This document shows positions 1 through 6,130 of a stretch of 7,485 nt of DNA, one piece after another (the first letter of the stretch is position 1; every line of letters begins with the position of its first letter). Below the pieces are notes generated by a model that saw only the letters and a program-made list of their open reading frames with translations, had not been told where the DNA came from and searched no databases. Location of the stretch: assembly GCA_947471245.1 (NCBI GenBank), contig CANIXM010000085.1:1-7485 (forward strand), written 5' to 3'. Source of the stretch: Paludibacteraceae bacterium. Lineage in GTDB: Bacteria; Bacteroidota; Bacteroidia; Bacteroidales; Paludibacteraceae. The position numbers and the translations under genes are program-made.

Positions 1-556
1 AATAGTCGATGAAATCATCAATTTGGTAGTATTTGCAGTATGGGCTGCCTATCGAATCAAAAAGTGCAATTTTGTCTTCGTTGTTTGGTGAGTTGAGAAA
101 TAGTTGTTTTACAATTGTGGTTTGCTGTTCGTGGCAGGCGATGGTTTTATCTTGTGCGATGAGTGACTTGATTCTGTCTTTGATGGTTCCTATTACTTCC
201 TGATTAATTGTTAGCTCGAGGTTTTCAATTTTGCAGTAATATCCTTTTGAGATAGAGTGTTGAATGCAAACTGTGGCATTTGGATACAGGTCTGCCACAG
301 CTTTGGCAAGCACCATACAAAGGGTTCTCACATACACACGCATTCCAGCGGCATCGCTAATGTCGATAAATTCGATGTCTTTGGGTTTATAAATTAAAAA
401 ATTGAGATCCGAAATTTTGTGATTGACACGGGCAGCAACAACCTGATACTTTAAATTGATGTTTAAGTCATTATAGATTGTCAGAAGCGATGTCCCAAAC
501 TGATAATCGTGAAATGTTTTGGTGTTTTTGCAATAAATTCTAACTAGTTCATCCAT
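1..556 (-). CDS. Nucleoside (uridine) kinase with ThrRS-like N-terminal half, 5' part only
   Basis: The first 185 codons are present, starting at the ATG whose complement is at 554-556; the rest lies beyond base 1. The reading frame is open throughout. Residues 1-67 look like a TGS-type beta-grasp domain. Residues 70-110 (AAGMRVYVRTL, then KAVADLYPNA and SISKGYYC) resemble the second additional domain of threonyl-tRNA synthetase. From family knowledge, Bacteroidota encode nucleoside kinases of about 550 residues with this front half and a C-terminal P-loop uridine-kinase domain that phosphorylates nucleosides with ATP in the cytoplasm. The kinase domain would be outside the window, so the catalytic call is inferred from the N-terminal signature alone. 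An ATG four bases downstream is out of frame. The gene is divergent from argD across a 379-base gap. I found no good TAnnTTTG element for it. Confidence 0.8.
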   Translation of the reverse strand, partial: MDELVRIYCKNTKTFHDYQFGTSLLTIYNDLNINLKYQVVAARVNHKISDLNFLIYKPKDIEFIDISDAAGMRVYVRTLCMVLAKAVADLYPNATVCIQHSISKGYYCKIENLELTINQEVIGTIKDRIKSLIAQDKTIACHEQQTTIVKQLFLNSPNNEDKIALFDSIGSPYCKYYQIDDFIDY

Positions 557-632
557 ACGTTTTCAATTCTTTATTAGTTAATAAATCCTTTGTTTTGCTG
601 TAAATATACAATATTTTTTAAAATAAAATATC

Positions 633-661
633 TTGTTTCATTTTTTTTTGGCTTACCTTTG
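633..661 (+). promoter_or_regulatory. Bacteroidota-type promoter (TTG-N18-TACCTTTG)
   Basis: TTG at 633-635 and TACCTTTG at 654-661 are separated by 18 bases that include a run of nine T. TAnnTTTG with an upstream TTTG/TTG about 19 bases away is the known primary-sigma promoter pattern of Bacteroidota. Transcription would begin near 667-669. The next gene in this direction is argD, which would then have a leader of roughly 270 bases. A separate small RNA from this promoter is an alternative. Confidence 0.6.
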
Positions 662-820
662 TACATAGTTTACAGATTTGATTGTAAATGCAAATTGCGA
701 ACGAGTCATTTTTGTTAAGACAAATGTTTTAAGTCCATCAATCACATGTTTAAAAATAACACAAGGACTTCAATCTCGTTTCTTTTAACCCAATTCGTTT
801 AGCCACTAGACCAATTATTA

Positions 821-850
821 TCATGAAACATTCATGAATGATAAATTTTA
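821..850. promoter_or_regulatory. Candidate operator: perfect palindrome plus direct repeat upstream of argD
   Basis: CATTCATGAATG at 829-840 is a perfect 12-base palindrome. It overlaps a direct repeat of CATGAA (822-827 and 833-838) spaced 11 bases apart, about one helical turn. The segment starting at 833 begins CATGAAT, which equals the left half of the ArgR box described in Bacillus, but the right half (AAATTTTA) does not match well. A regulator site for the arginine gene is therefore possible and ArgR itself is only a guess. In AT-rich DNA such palindromes also occur by chance. Confidence 0.3.
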
Positions 851-877
851 ATACAACAGGCGATGTTTATGTGCGAG

Positions 878-898
878 TTGTCTACCCAAATGGGACAA
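878..898 (+). promoter_or_regulatory. Bulged inverted repeat in the argD leader
   Basis: TTGTC (878-882) pairs with GACAA (894-898), and CC (886-887) pairs with GG (892-893). This leaves a TAC bulge at 883-885 and an AAAT loop. The element ends 37 bases before the argD ATG. It could be an RNA hairpin in the leader or a DNA operator half-site pair. No poly-T tract follows, so it does not look like an intrinsic terminator. Confidence 0.3.
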
Positions 899-935
899 GC
901 AATTCGAAAACTAAATAAATATAAAAAATGAACGT

Positions 936-2057
936 ATGAAATTATTTGATGTTTACCCCCTTTTTGATATTGAGATTGCCAAAGGTATAGGGTGCAGGAC
1001 TTATGACAAAGAAGGTATTGAATACCTCGATTTATATGGTGGTCATGCAGTAATATCCATCGGTCATTCTCACCCGTTTTATGTTCAGAAATTGACTCAG
1101 CAACTGGAGTCCTTGGTTTTTTATTCAAATTCGGTGATTAACAATCTCCAAACCGAATTGGCTAAAAAGCTGGGCAAGATTTCGGGTTATGATGACTACT
1201 CACTATTCCTATTGAGTACAGGTGCCGAAGCCAATGAGAATGCGTTGAAACTGGCATCGTTTCATACAGGAAGAAAAAAAGTGGTTTCATTTTCCAATAG
1301 CTTTCATGGCAGGACATCTGCAGCAGTGAGAGTGACTGATAATGCCAAAATTGTAGCACCTATCAATGAAGGTTTCGAAGTCGAGTTTATTGAACTAAAT
1401 GACATTGAATCTGTTCGCAAGTCATTAGCTAAAGGCGATGTTTGTGCAGTGATTATTGAGGGTATTCAGGGCATAGGGGGTATCCACATTCCTGAACCTT
1501 CGTTTTTGGAGGCATTGCAAGAGGTGTGTGATGCTACAGGTACCGTTTTGATTCTGGATGAAATCCAATCGGGATATGGGCGTAGTGGAAAGTTTTTTGC
1601 ACATCAATACACCAATGTTAAGCCAGATATTATTACTGTGGCTAAAGGTATGGGTAATGGTTTTCCCATCGGTGGTGTGCTCATCCATCCCAAATTCAAG
1701 GCCACTTACGGTTTGCTTGGGACTACTTTCGGTGGTAGTCATTTGGCATGTTCGGCAGCTTTGGCAGTGTTAGATATTATCAAAGCTGAGCACTTGATAG
1801 AGAATGCTCAAAAAGTTGGTGCTTTTTTGTTTGATGAATTGAAAAAATTGCCAAAAATTAAAGAAGTCAGGGGAGTTGGTTTGATGATTGGGATTGAATT
1901 TTTTGAGCCAGCCAAGCCTATCAGGGATGCCCTTCTTTTCGAGAAACATATATTTACCGGTGCTAGCGGTTCACATACCATCAGGTTGTTGCCACCGCTT
2001 AGTTTGTCAAAGTCTGATGCCGAATTATTTATTAAACGATTGAAAGAAATCCTATAA
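936..2057 (+). CDS. argD: Acetylornithine (or succinylornithine) aminotransferase ArgD
   Basis: This cytoplasmic PLP enzyme of 373 residues is a class-III aminotransferase. It converts N-acetylglutamate semialdehyde to N-acetylornithine with glutamate in arginine synthesis. Some Bacteroidota use N-succinylated intermediates, and the sequence alone does not decide which are used here. Visible landmarks are STGAEANE (94-101, phosphate-binding loop), FHGRT (123-127), EGIQGIGG (175-182), the cofactor-binding DE at 208-209, the Schiff-base lysine K237 in VAKGMGNGFP, GTTFGGSHLAC (262-272) and the substrate-arginine region IRLLPPL (349-355). The length suits the Bacteroidota form. The ATG at 936 puts the conserved start MKLFDVYPLFDIE at the N-terminus; the ATG at 928 is out of frame and stops after three codons. 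The gene stands alone here, without argB, argC, argF or argG, and converges on the SDR gene. Ornithine or other omega-aminotransferase activity is a less likely alternative. Confidence 0.92.
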   Translation: MKLFDVYPLFDIEIAKGIGCRTYDKEGIEYLDLYGGHAVISIGHSHPFYVQKLTQQLESLVFYSNSVINNLQTELAKKLGKISGYDDYSLFLLSTGAEANENALKLASFHTGRKKVVSFSNSFHGRTSAAVRVTDNAKIVAPINEGFEVEFIELNDIESVRKSLAKGDVCAVIIEGIQGIGGIHIPEPSFLEALQEVCDATGTVLILDEIQSGYGRSGKFFAHQYTNVKPDIITVAKGMGNGFPIGGVLIHPKFKATYGLLGTTFGGSHLACSAALAVLDIIKAEHLIENAQKVGAFLFDELKKLPKIKEVRGVGLMIGIEFFEPAKPIRDALLFEKHIFTGASGSHTIRLLPPLSLSKSDAELFIKRLKEIL

Positions 2058-2068
2058 GTTGGTTGAAA

Positions 2069-2104
2069 AGTGAGATTGGATCATTATTTTTGACTAAACT
2101 CACT
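2069..2104. terminator. Possible bidirectional terminator at the argD/SDR convergence
   Basis: AGTGAG (2069-2074) pairs with CTCACT (2099-2104). After one A-A mismatch the stem continues with TTGG (2076-2079) against CTAA (2094-2097), including one G-U pair, and the loop is about 14 bases. The hairpin spans the 26-base gap between the convergent genes and includes the SDR stop codon in its loop. On the minus strand the stem is followed by TTTTC, a short T run; on the plus strand there is no T run. It is therefore more credible as the end of the SDR transcript than of argD. Confidence 0.35.
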
Positions 2105-3100
2105 ATTATCCATAAACTCACAGACATCCTTAATGGATTTACTTATTGGAATAAAATCATAATGGAGTAAATCTCTTATTTTTGATGCGTCATAATAGGC
2201 ACGGTTGGACGAAGTTCTGGCCATACGCAGGTCGATGGAAGGGGTGAAATTCAATAGTTTTCCAGCTACTTTCATCATTATAGCCACTAATATAAGTGGA
2301 TATTTCCCCATGTAAATAAACGGTCGGGTTAGTTTCAGCCCATCAGCTATCATGGCGAACACTTCTTTGTTGGTGCAATTTTGAGCTACGAGTATAAACC
2401 TTTCGCCTGAGATGTTTTGTTCGGTCAATTGGATGATTATTTTTACTACATCTCTCACATCTACATATCCGCTGCCGCCTTTGGTGTACACTTTCAATCC
2501 CTTTTTAATCAAGTGAAACAGTTGAGAACTACCCGTGGTGCTTGATGAGACGCCAATTATCACACCAGGATTGACAATTACAGCATCAAGACCTTGGGCA
2601 ATGCCATTCCAGACTTCCAATTCGGAGAGGTGTTTGGAACGTGCATATTCCGATGTGTGTGGGCTGTCTTTCCATGGGATGGATTCAGTCACCCACTTAT
2701 CAGTTTCTGACTTTCCACAGGCAGCAATAGAGCTGACGAAGCAAAATCGTTTGACTCCATTTGAAATACAAGCATCCACCAAATGTTTGGTGCTATTGAT
2801 ATTGGTCTCAAATACTTGCTTGTCGCTGTTGGTCAATGACACGAATGCCGCACAATGGTAAACTGTGTCTGCTTTTACCAGAGCCTGATTTACCACATGA
2901 TGGTCATTCAAATCCAATATTATCCAATCAATTCTGTCCAAATATTGTTGAGGGTCATTGGTGTAGAACTTGAAGGTTGATACGATGTTGTCCAGTTGGC
3001 TGGTGTGTCTTCGTGTTGCTGTGATTTTTTGGTGTTGCTGTAGTAAATGCCAGATGAGGTGTGCACCCACCATGCCTGTTGCGCCAGTTACAAGTATCAT
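2084..3100 (-). CDS. NAD-dependent epimerase/dehydratase (extended SDR family)
   Basis: The protein has 338 residues and a Rossmann fold at its very N-terminus. TGATGMVG (5-12) gives the GxxGxxG dinucleotide-binding loop. Y152xxxK156 in EYARSKHLSE is the catalytic pair, with S123/S124 in FVSSIAA as the partner serine. NPGVIIG (177-183) and GYVDVRDVV (211-219) are typical of extended SDRs. It resembles dihydroflavonol-reductase-like or HpnA-like members acting on a nucleotide-sugar, sterol-like or aldehyde substrate, but the substrate cannot be read from the sequence. Residues 261-285 are hydrophobic (IYMGKYPLILVAIMMKVAGK) and may contact membrane or a lipid-like substrate, which is inference. 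The ATG at 3098-3100 leaves only one residue before the first beta strand. It is divergent from the LOG gene and convergent with argD, so it is probably monocistronic here. Confidence 0.85.
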   Translation of the reverse strand: MILVTGATGMVGAHLIWHLLQQHQKITATRRHTSQLDNIVSTFKFYTNDPQQYLDRIDWIILDLNDHHVVNQALVKADTVYHCAAFVSLTNSDKQVFETNINSTKHLVDACISNGVKRFCFVSSIAACGKSETDKWVTESIPWKDSPHTSEYARSKHLSELEVWNGIAQGLDAVIVNPGVIIGVSSSTTGSSQLFHLIKKGLKVYTKGGSGYVDVRDVVKIIIQLTEQNISGERFILVAQNCTNKEVFAMIADGLKLTRPFIYMGKYPLILVAIMMKVAGKLLNFTPSIDLRMARTSSNRAYYDASKIRDLLHYDFIPISKSIKDVCEFMDNSEFSQK

Positions 3101-3124
3101 TTTTGCGATTTTTTAAATGAATTT

Positions 3125-3132
3125 CAAAATTA
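3125..3132 (-). promoter_or_regulatory. Possible -7 element for the SDR gene
   Basis: Read on the minus strand this is TAATTTTG, fitting TAnnTTTG, and it lies 25 bases before the SDR start. No TTG is visible at the expected upstream distance, so only one of the two promoter parts is present. It sits close to an opposing -7-like element at 3147-3154. Confidence 0.3.
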
Positions 3133-3146
3133 CTGAAAGAAAACAG

Positions 3147-3154
3147 TATTTTTG
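3147..3154 (+). promoter_or_regulatory. Possible -7 element for the LOG-led gene cluster
   Basis: TATTTTTG fits TAnnTTTG and lies 43 bases before the ATG of the LOG-family gene, giving a leader of about 37 bases. No clear TTG is found about 19 bases upstream. The surroundings are AT-rich, so a chance match is plausible. If real, it would be the first promoter of the rightward gene run. Confidence 0.35.
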
Positions 3155-3197
3155 TAAAATAAATGTGTGGAATTGAAAATTTGTAAAAATTAATAGC

Positions 3198-3749
3198 ATG
3201 CTCACCGTAAGCGTCTTTTGCGCCTCCAGTCCAAAAATCAAACCTGAATATTTTCAAGCAGCAGCTCAACTTGGTCTGCTATTGGCACAGTCAGACATCA
3301 CTGCAGTGTGTGGTGCTGGTGCTACAGGGTTAATGGGTCAGTTGACTGACAGCATGATAGCCGCTGGTGGGAGGGTGATAGGTGTCATGCCACAGTTCAT
3401 GTATGATCTTGGGTGGCAACATGCACATTTGAGTGACTTGAAGATATTGAGCTCCATGCATGAGCGAAAAGCATTGATGGCAGAAATGTCAGATGCATCC
3501 ATCGCTTTGCCGGGTGGATGTGGTACATTCGAAGAACTGTTGGAAATCATCACTTGGCGTCAATTGGGGCTTTACAACAAGCCTGTGATTATTCTCAATA
3601 CCTTGGGGTATTATGATAACTTGTTGAATATGTTGCAAGTGGCGGTAGAAGAGCAGTTCATGTCAGCGTCCAACTTGCAACTTTGGCAAGTAGCCGCTAC
3701 TCCAGAGGAAGTGATAAGTATGATACAAAGCAATGTGAATAAATCGTAA
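3198..3749 (+). CDS. LOG-family (TIGR00730) Rossmann-fold protein, probable nucleotide phosphoribohydrolase
   Basis: The protein has 183 residues, the usual size for this family. Hallmarks are the start MLTVSVFCASSPKI, the loop GAGATGLMG (39-47), MHERKALM (87-94) with R90/K91, and the signature PGGCGTFEE (105-113, pattern PGGxGTxxE), which carries the catalytic glutamate E113. Family members (plant LOG and bacterial homologues) cleave the N-glycosidic bond of nucleoside 5'-monophosphates, including cytokinin ribotides, releasing ribose 5-phosphate. In non-plant-associated bacteria the physiological substrate is generally unclear, so cytokinin production should not be assumed. The first glycine-rich loop reads CGAGATGLMG where most members have YGGGxxGLMG. 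It is the first gene of the rightward run, with a 6-base gap to the next start, which points to a shared transcript. Confidence 0.88.
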   Translation: MLTVSVFCASSPKIKPEYFQAAAQLGLLLAQSDITAVCGAGATGLMGQLTDSMIAAGGRVIGVMPQFMYDLGWQHAHLSDLKILSSMHERKALMAEMSDASIALPGGCGTFEELLEIITWRQLGLYNKPVIILNTLGYYDNLLNMLQVAVEEQFMSASNLQLWQVAATPEEVISMIQSNVNKS

Positions 3750-3755
3750 TTGTTA

Positions 3756-4571
3756 ATGACCCAGACCGACACCATAAAAACGATTCGTGATAGCATTTTG
3801 TCATTGCCAGCCACTAGAGCAGGGGAAAAGATAGACACAGCTGCCGATTCTGTTAAGCCCCTACCACCAAAATCCAAAGTTCATATAACAAAGGTGGTGT
3901 TGCCACCAAGTGGGTTTGTAGGAACACCTAGACCTTCCCTTCCACATACCGAAAGCTGGATTTTCGTAGCATTTCTACTCGTTTTCATCGTTTTGGTTGT
4001 GTCGAGAGCTGTGACGGTAGTTTACGAAGCTGCGAAGTCTTTTTTTCAAGTCAAGGAGCGCATTAGCATTTTCAATAAAACGACCATCAGTGATCTGCGC
4101 ACTAAGTTATTGATGGTGGTTTACCCCATCCTTGTATTTTCCTTGTATGCTTTTTTTATCTATCATAAGCCGAATAAGGAATATGAACTGATTTATTTTG
4201 GATATTTTTTTGCCCTCTTTTCTCTCTTTTTTTTATTGAAATACGTTTTGATGACAATTGTAGGCTATGTCTTTGTTGATGTCAAGTCTAGCAAAATGTT
4301 CAAGGAAAACTACTTTAATGTAGTGGTGTTTACCTCATTCTTTTTATTCCCTTTCCTTGTTGTGAGGGTATATGCAAGTGATTACTTGATTTCTGTTACA
4401 GAATTGTTGAGTGTGGTGATCTGTGTTTTTTCTTCTGGCCTTATAATTTTCAAATTGTTTCAAATTTTTTTAGACAAAACAGTAGTAACTTTTTATATAT
4501 TGTTGTACCTTTGCACACTCGAAATCCTGCCTATTTTTGGTTTAATAAAACTGATAGGATTGATGCCATAA
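3756..4571 (+). CDS. DUF4271 family integral membrane protein
   Basis: The protein has 271 residues and unknown function. Residues 1-65 are soluble and proline-rich. Hydrophobic segments follow at about 68-89, 117-136, 145-173, 187-206, 210-235 and 243-268, so roughly six membrane spans. The last contains LYLCTLEILPIFGLIKLI, which I recognise as the conserved end of DUF4271 proteins, a family I know only from Bacteroidota and usually found upstream of hemD. I place the start at the ATG at 3756; the frame could also open at a TTG at 3750, immediately after the LOG stop codon, but the ATG six bases later is simpler. No catalytic residues are apparent. An inner-membrane location is inferred. The gap to hemD is 26 bases. 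Confidence 0.8.
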   Translation: MTQTDTIKTIRDSILSLPATRAGEKIDTAADSVKPLPPKSKVHITKVVLPPSGFVGTPRPSLPHTESWIFVAFLLVFIVLVVSRAVTVVYEAAKSFFQVKERISIFNKTTISDLRTKLLMVVYPILVFSLYAFFIYHKPNKEYELIYFGYFFALFSLFFLLKYVLMTIVGYVFVDVKSSKMFKENYFNVVVFTSFFLFPFLVVRVYASDYLISVTELLSVVICVFSSGLIIFKLFQIFLDKTVVTFYILLYLCTLEILPIFGLIKLIGLMP

Positions 4572-4597
4572 TCGTTTCACTTTAAATAAATATAGCT

Positions 4598-5356
4598 TTG
4601 AAAATTAAGAGAATACTTGTATCGCAGCCAAAACCAACAACTGAAAAGTCGCCATATTTTGACATGAGTGAAAGATACAATGTCAAAATTGATTTTAGAC
4701 AATTTCTTAAAGTTGAACCCATTTCGGCAAAGGATTTCAGAACGCAAAAAGTTGCTATATTAGATTACACTGCCATTATTTTTAATGCTCGTCATGGGGT
4801 GGATCATTTTTTCAGATTGTGCGAAGAACTGAGAATAACGATTCCTGAAACCATGAAGTATTTCTGTGTGACAGAAACAGTTGCCGTCTATTTGCAACGC
4901 TACATCCATTTTCGCAAACGCAAAGTGTTTTATGGTGCTACTGGAAAGTTGACTGAATTGGTAACCATCATGAACAAACATCCTGAGGAGAAATATTTAT
5001 TTGTTACTTCGGATGTTCAAAACGAAGAAACTTTATCAGTCCTAGAGAAAGCAAAGATTAATTTGACAAAAGCTGTGATGTATAGAACAGTTAGTAATGA
5101 CTTTGAGCCAGGCGAAGAGTTTAATTATGACATGTTGCTGTTTTTTAGTCCTGTCGGGGTGAAATCATTGCTTAAAAACTTCCCTGATTTTGTACAAGGT
5201 GACATCCAAATCGGATGCTTTGGTGCTACTCCAGCACAGGCCATACGTGATGCAGGATTGAGACTAGACCTTGAGGCGCCTACACCCACAGCTCCTTCTA
5301 TGACAATGGCTTTAGATCAGTTTCTAAAAGAACAAGTCAAAAAATCAAAGAAATAA
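4598..5356 (+). CDS. hemD: Uroporphyrinogen-III synthase HemD
   Basis: HemD cyclises hydroxymethylbilane with inversion of ring D to give uroporphyrinogen III, the shared precursor of haem, sirohaem and cobalamin, in the cytoplasm. The 252-residue protein follows the Bacteroidota form: IKRILVSQPKP at the N-terminus, AIIFNARHGVDHFFRL (59-74), a first domain-swap region near 86-113, FVTSDV (135-140), and the C-terminal FSPVGVKSL (183-191), CFGATPAQA (207-215) and TAPSM (231-235). HemD proteins diverge strongly, so the call rests on this pattern rather than on catalytic residues. The start is TTG at 4598. An in-frame stop lies at 4583-4585 with no ATG between, and the first internal ATG (codon 23) would remove the first beta strand. 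hemD is followed by rnpA after a short gap. Confidence 0.88.
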   Translation: MKIKRILVSQPKPTTEKSPYFDMSERYNVKIDFRQFLKVEPISAKDFRTQKVAILDYTAIIFNARHGVDHFFRLCEELRITIPETMKYFCVTETVAVYLQRYIHFRKRKVFYGATGKLTELVTIMNKHPEEKYLFVTSDVQNEETLSVLEKAKINLTKAVMYRTVSNDFEPGEEFNYDMLLFFSPVGVKSLLKNFPDFVQGDIQIGCFGATPAQAIRDAGLRLDLEAPTPTAPSMTMALDQFLKEQVKKSKK

Positions 5357-5430
5357 CACTCTGCAATTAATACACTTACTATCCCAGAAGTATGGAAGTT
5401 TTTTCATATTTTTGGGATTGTTTTTATACG

Positions 5431-5823
5431 ATGAATCCACACTTTGGTTTTTCTAAATCCGAACATCTCTGCGGAGACACAAGAATATCTCGTCTTTTTA
5501 CACAAGGTGAGTCATTTATTGTGTATCCACTTAGGGTGGTTTACATCCTTACTAATAATATGGAAGAGGAAGATGTAAGTGTGTTGATTAGTGTACCAAA
5601 AAAACGCTTTAAACGTGCAGTAAAACGAAATCGATTAAAGCGACTTATCCGTGAAGCATACAGACATAACAAGCACCAATTGATTGAATCCGTCAGTTCA
5701 CAAGGGAAAAAGATACACCTTTCATTTAACTATGTGTCTGATGAGCTAATGGACTTCGAAACCATTAATAAAAAGATGCAACTGGCATTGGATAAGCTAA
5801 TCAAAAAAATTGTCGAAGCGTGA
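5431..5823 (+). CDS. rnpA: Ribonuclease P protein component RnpA
   Basis: RnpA is the small basic protein subunit that assists the RNase P RNA in removing 5' leaders from precursor tRNAs. With the ATG at 5431 it has 130 residues. The N-terminus FGFSKSEHLCGDTRISRLF matches the usual F.K..RL....I..LF opening. The RNR box, KRAVKRNRLKRLIREAYR, covers 61-78 and is the RNA-binding signature. VLISVPKKRFKRAV (51-64) is the strand leading into it. An earlier ATG at 5392 would add 13 aromatic-rich residues without family resemblance, so I prefer 5431; a TATTTTTG at 5407-5414 could even be a promoter element inside that stretch. The stop TGA overlaps the yidD GTG by four bases. In many bacteria rnpA follows rpmH; here it follows hemD, as is common in Bacteroidota. 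Confidence 0.93.
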   Translation: MNPHFGFSKSEHLCGDTRISRLFTQGESFIVYPLRVVYILTNNMEEEDVSVLISVPKKRFKRAVKRNRLKRLIREAYRHNKHQLIESVSSQGKKIHLSFNYVSDELMDFETINKKMQLALDKLIKKIVEA

Positions 5824-6041
5824 AAAAGTTTTTTCAATCCATCATATTACTTCCTGTATATTTTTATAAATACTTAATTTCGCCACTTACTGCAGCTAGT
5901 TGTCGATATTCGCCTACCTGTTCCACTTACACCATCGAAGCTATTAAAAAGTATGGAGTAATGAAAGGCGGACTATTATCCATCAAACGAATAGCTAGCT
6001 GTCATCCATGGGGTGGAAGCGGCTACGACCCTGTGCCCTAA
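5820..6041 (+). CDS. yidD: Membrane protein insertion efficiency factor YidD
   Basis: This short protein of 73 residues belongs to the YidD (DUF37) family, which is associated with the inner face of the membrane and assists YidC-dependent insertion. The N-terminus IILLPVYFYKYLISP forms an amphipathic or membrane-associated helix. The family signatures are complete: CRYSPTCSTY (28-37), with two conserved cysteines, and CHPWGGSGYDPVP (61-73), with the third cysteine and the HP.GG.GYDPVP ending. The start is GTG at 5820, overlapping the rnpA stop in a GTGA arrangement, which indicates translational coupling. The rnpA-yidD pair is conserved widely, but yidC is not next to it here. An 89-base gap with a promoter separates it from lpxK. 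Confidence 0.95.
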   Translation: MKKFFQSIILLPVYFYKYLISPLTAASCRYSPTCSTYTIEAIKKYGVMKGGLLSIKRIASCHPWGGSGYDPVP

Positions 6042-6067
6042 AAAAAGTGGAAAAATAATTGCTGAGA

Positions 6068-6098
6068 TTTGTTGGAATAAGGAAAAAGACTATCTTTG
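6068..6098 (+). promoter_or_regulatory. Bacteroidota-type promoter for lpxK-pnp (TTTG-N19-TATCTTTG)
   Basis: TTTG at 6068-6071 and TATCTTTG at 6091-6098 are separated by 19 bases, matching both parts and the spacing of the known Bacteroidota primary-sigma promoter. Transcription would begin near 6104-6106, leaving about 26 bases before the TTG start of lpxK. It lies in the only sizeable gap of the downstream cluster, which supports separate expression of lpxK and the phosphorylase gene. Confidence 0.65.
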
Positions 6099-6130
6099 TC
6101 TGATACACACCTATCAAACCACATCGAAAT

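Larger units (their letters stand above)
557..935. other. Divergent intergenic region, non-coding, with argD leader elements
   Basis: These 379 bases lie between two divergently transcribed genes. All three rightward frames are broken by frequent stops, and no leftward frame shows a recognisable protein. The left part (about 560-660) is very AT-rich with a nine-T run at 641-649. It contains one good rightward promoter at 633-661. The remainder, about 270 bases, would be the untranslated leader of argD. It carries a 12-base perfect palindrome (829-840), a bulged dyad (878-898), weaker inverted repeats (TTTGT/ACAAA at 711-724; AAGTCC/GGACTT at 731-736 and 765-770) and a 14-codon open frame starting at 688. 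No riboswitch class or tRNA was recognised. Confidence 0.7.

Noticed and set aside
601..608. TATATTTA on the minus strand as a promoter for the nucleoside kinase gene
   Set aside because: The last base does not fit TAnnTTTG and no TTG partner is found; the region is so AT-rich that such matches are expected.
711..770. Weak inverted repeats (TTTGT/ACAAA; AAGTCC/GGACTT) as a terminator or small RNA
   Set aside because: Stems are 5-6 base pairs, AT-rich or with a 28-base loop, and no T tract follows.
797..812. Minus-strand sequence TGGTCTAGTGGCTAA resembling a tRNA D-arm
   Set aside because: No T-arm (GGTTCRANNCC), no anticodon stem and no acceptor stem pairing at the proper distances.
832..1128. 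98-codon open frame on the minus strand over the argD start
   Set aside because: It overlaps a confidently identified gene, has no recognisable motif and is consistent with a chance frame opposite coding sequence. The same holds for other antisense or shifted frames within argD, the SDR, LOG, hemD and lpxK genes.
4506..4513. TACCTTTG, a perfect -7 match 84 bases before the hemD start
   Set aside because: It lies in the codons of the conserved YLC stretch of the DUF4271 gene and has no TTG at the required upstream distance, so coding constraint explains it adequately; still worth a glance in start-site data.
5392..5430. Thirteen-codon upstream extension of rnpA from the ATG at 5392
   Set aside because: The extra residues (MEVFSYFWDCFYT) do not resemble RnpA, whose family begins near FGFSKSEHL; the ATG at 5431 gives a normal length.
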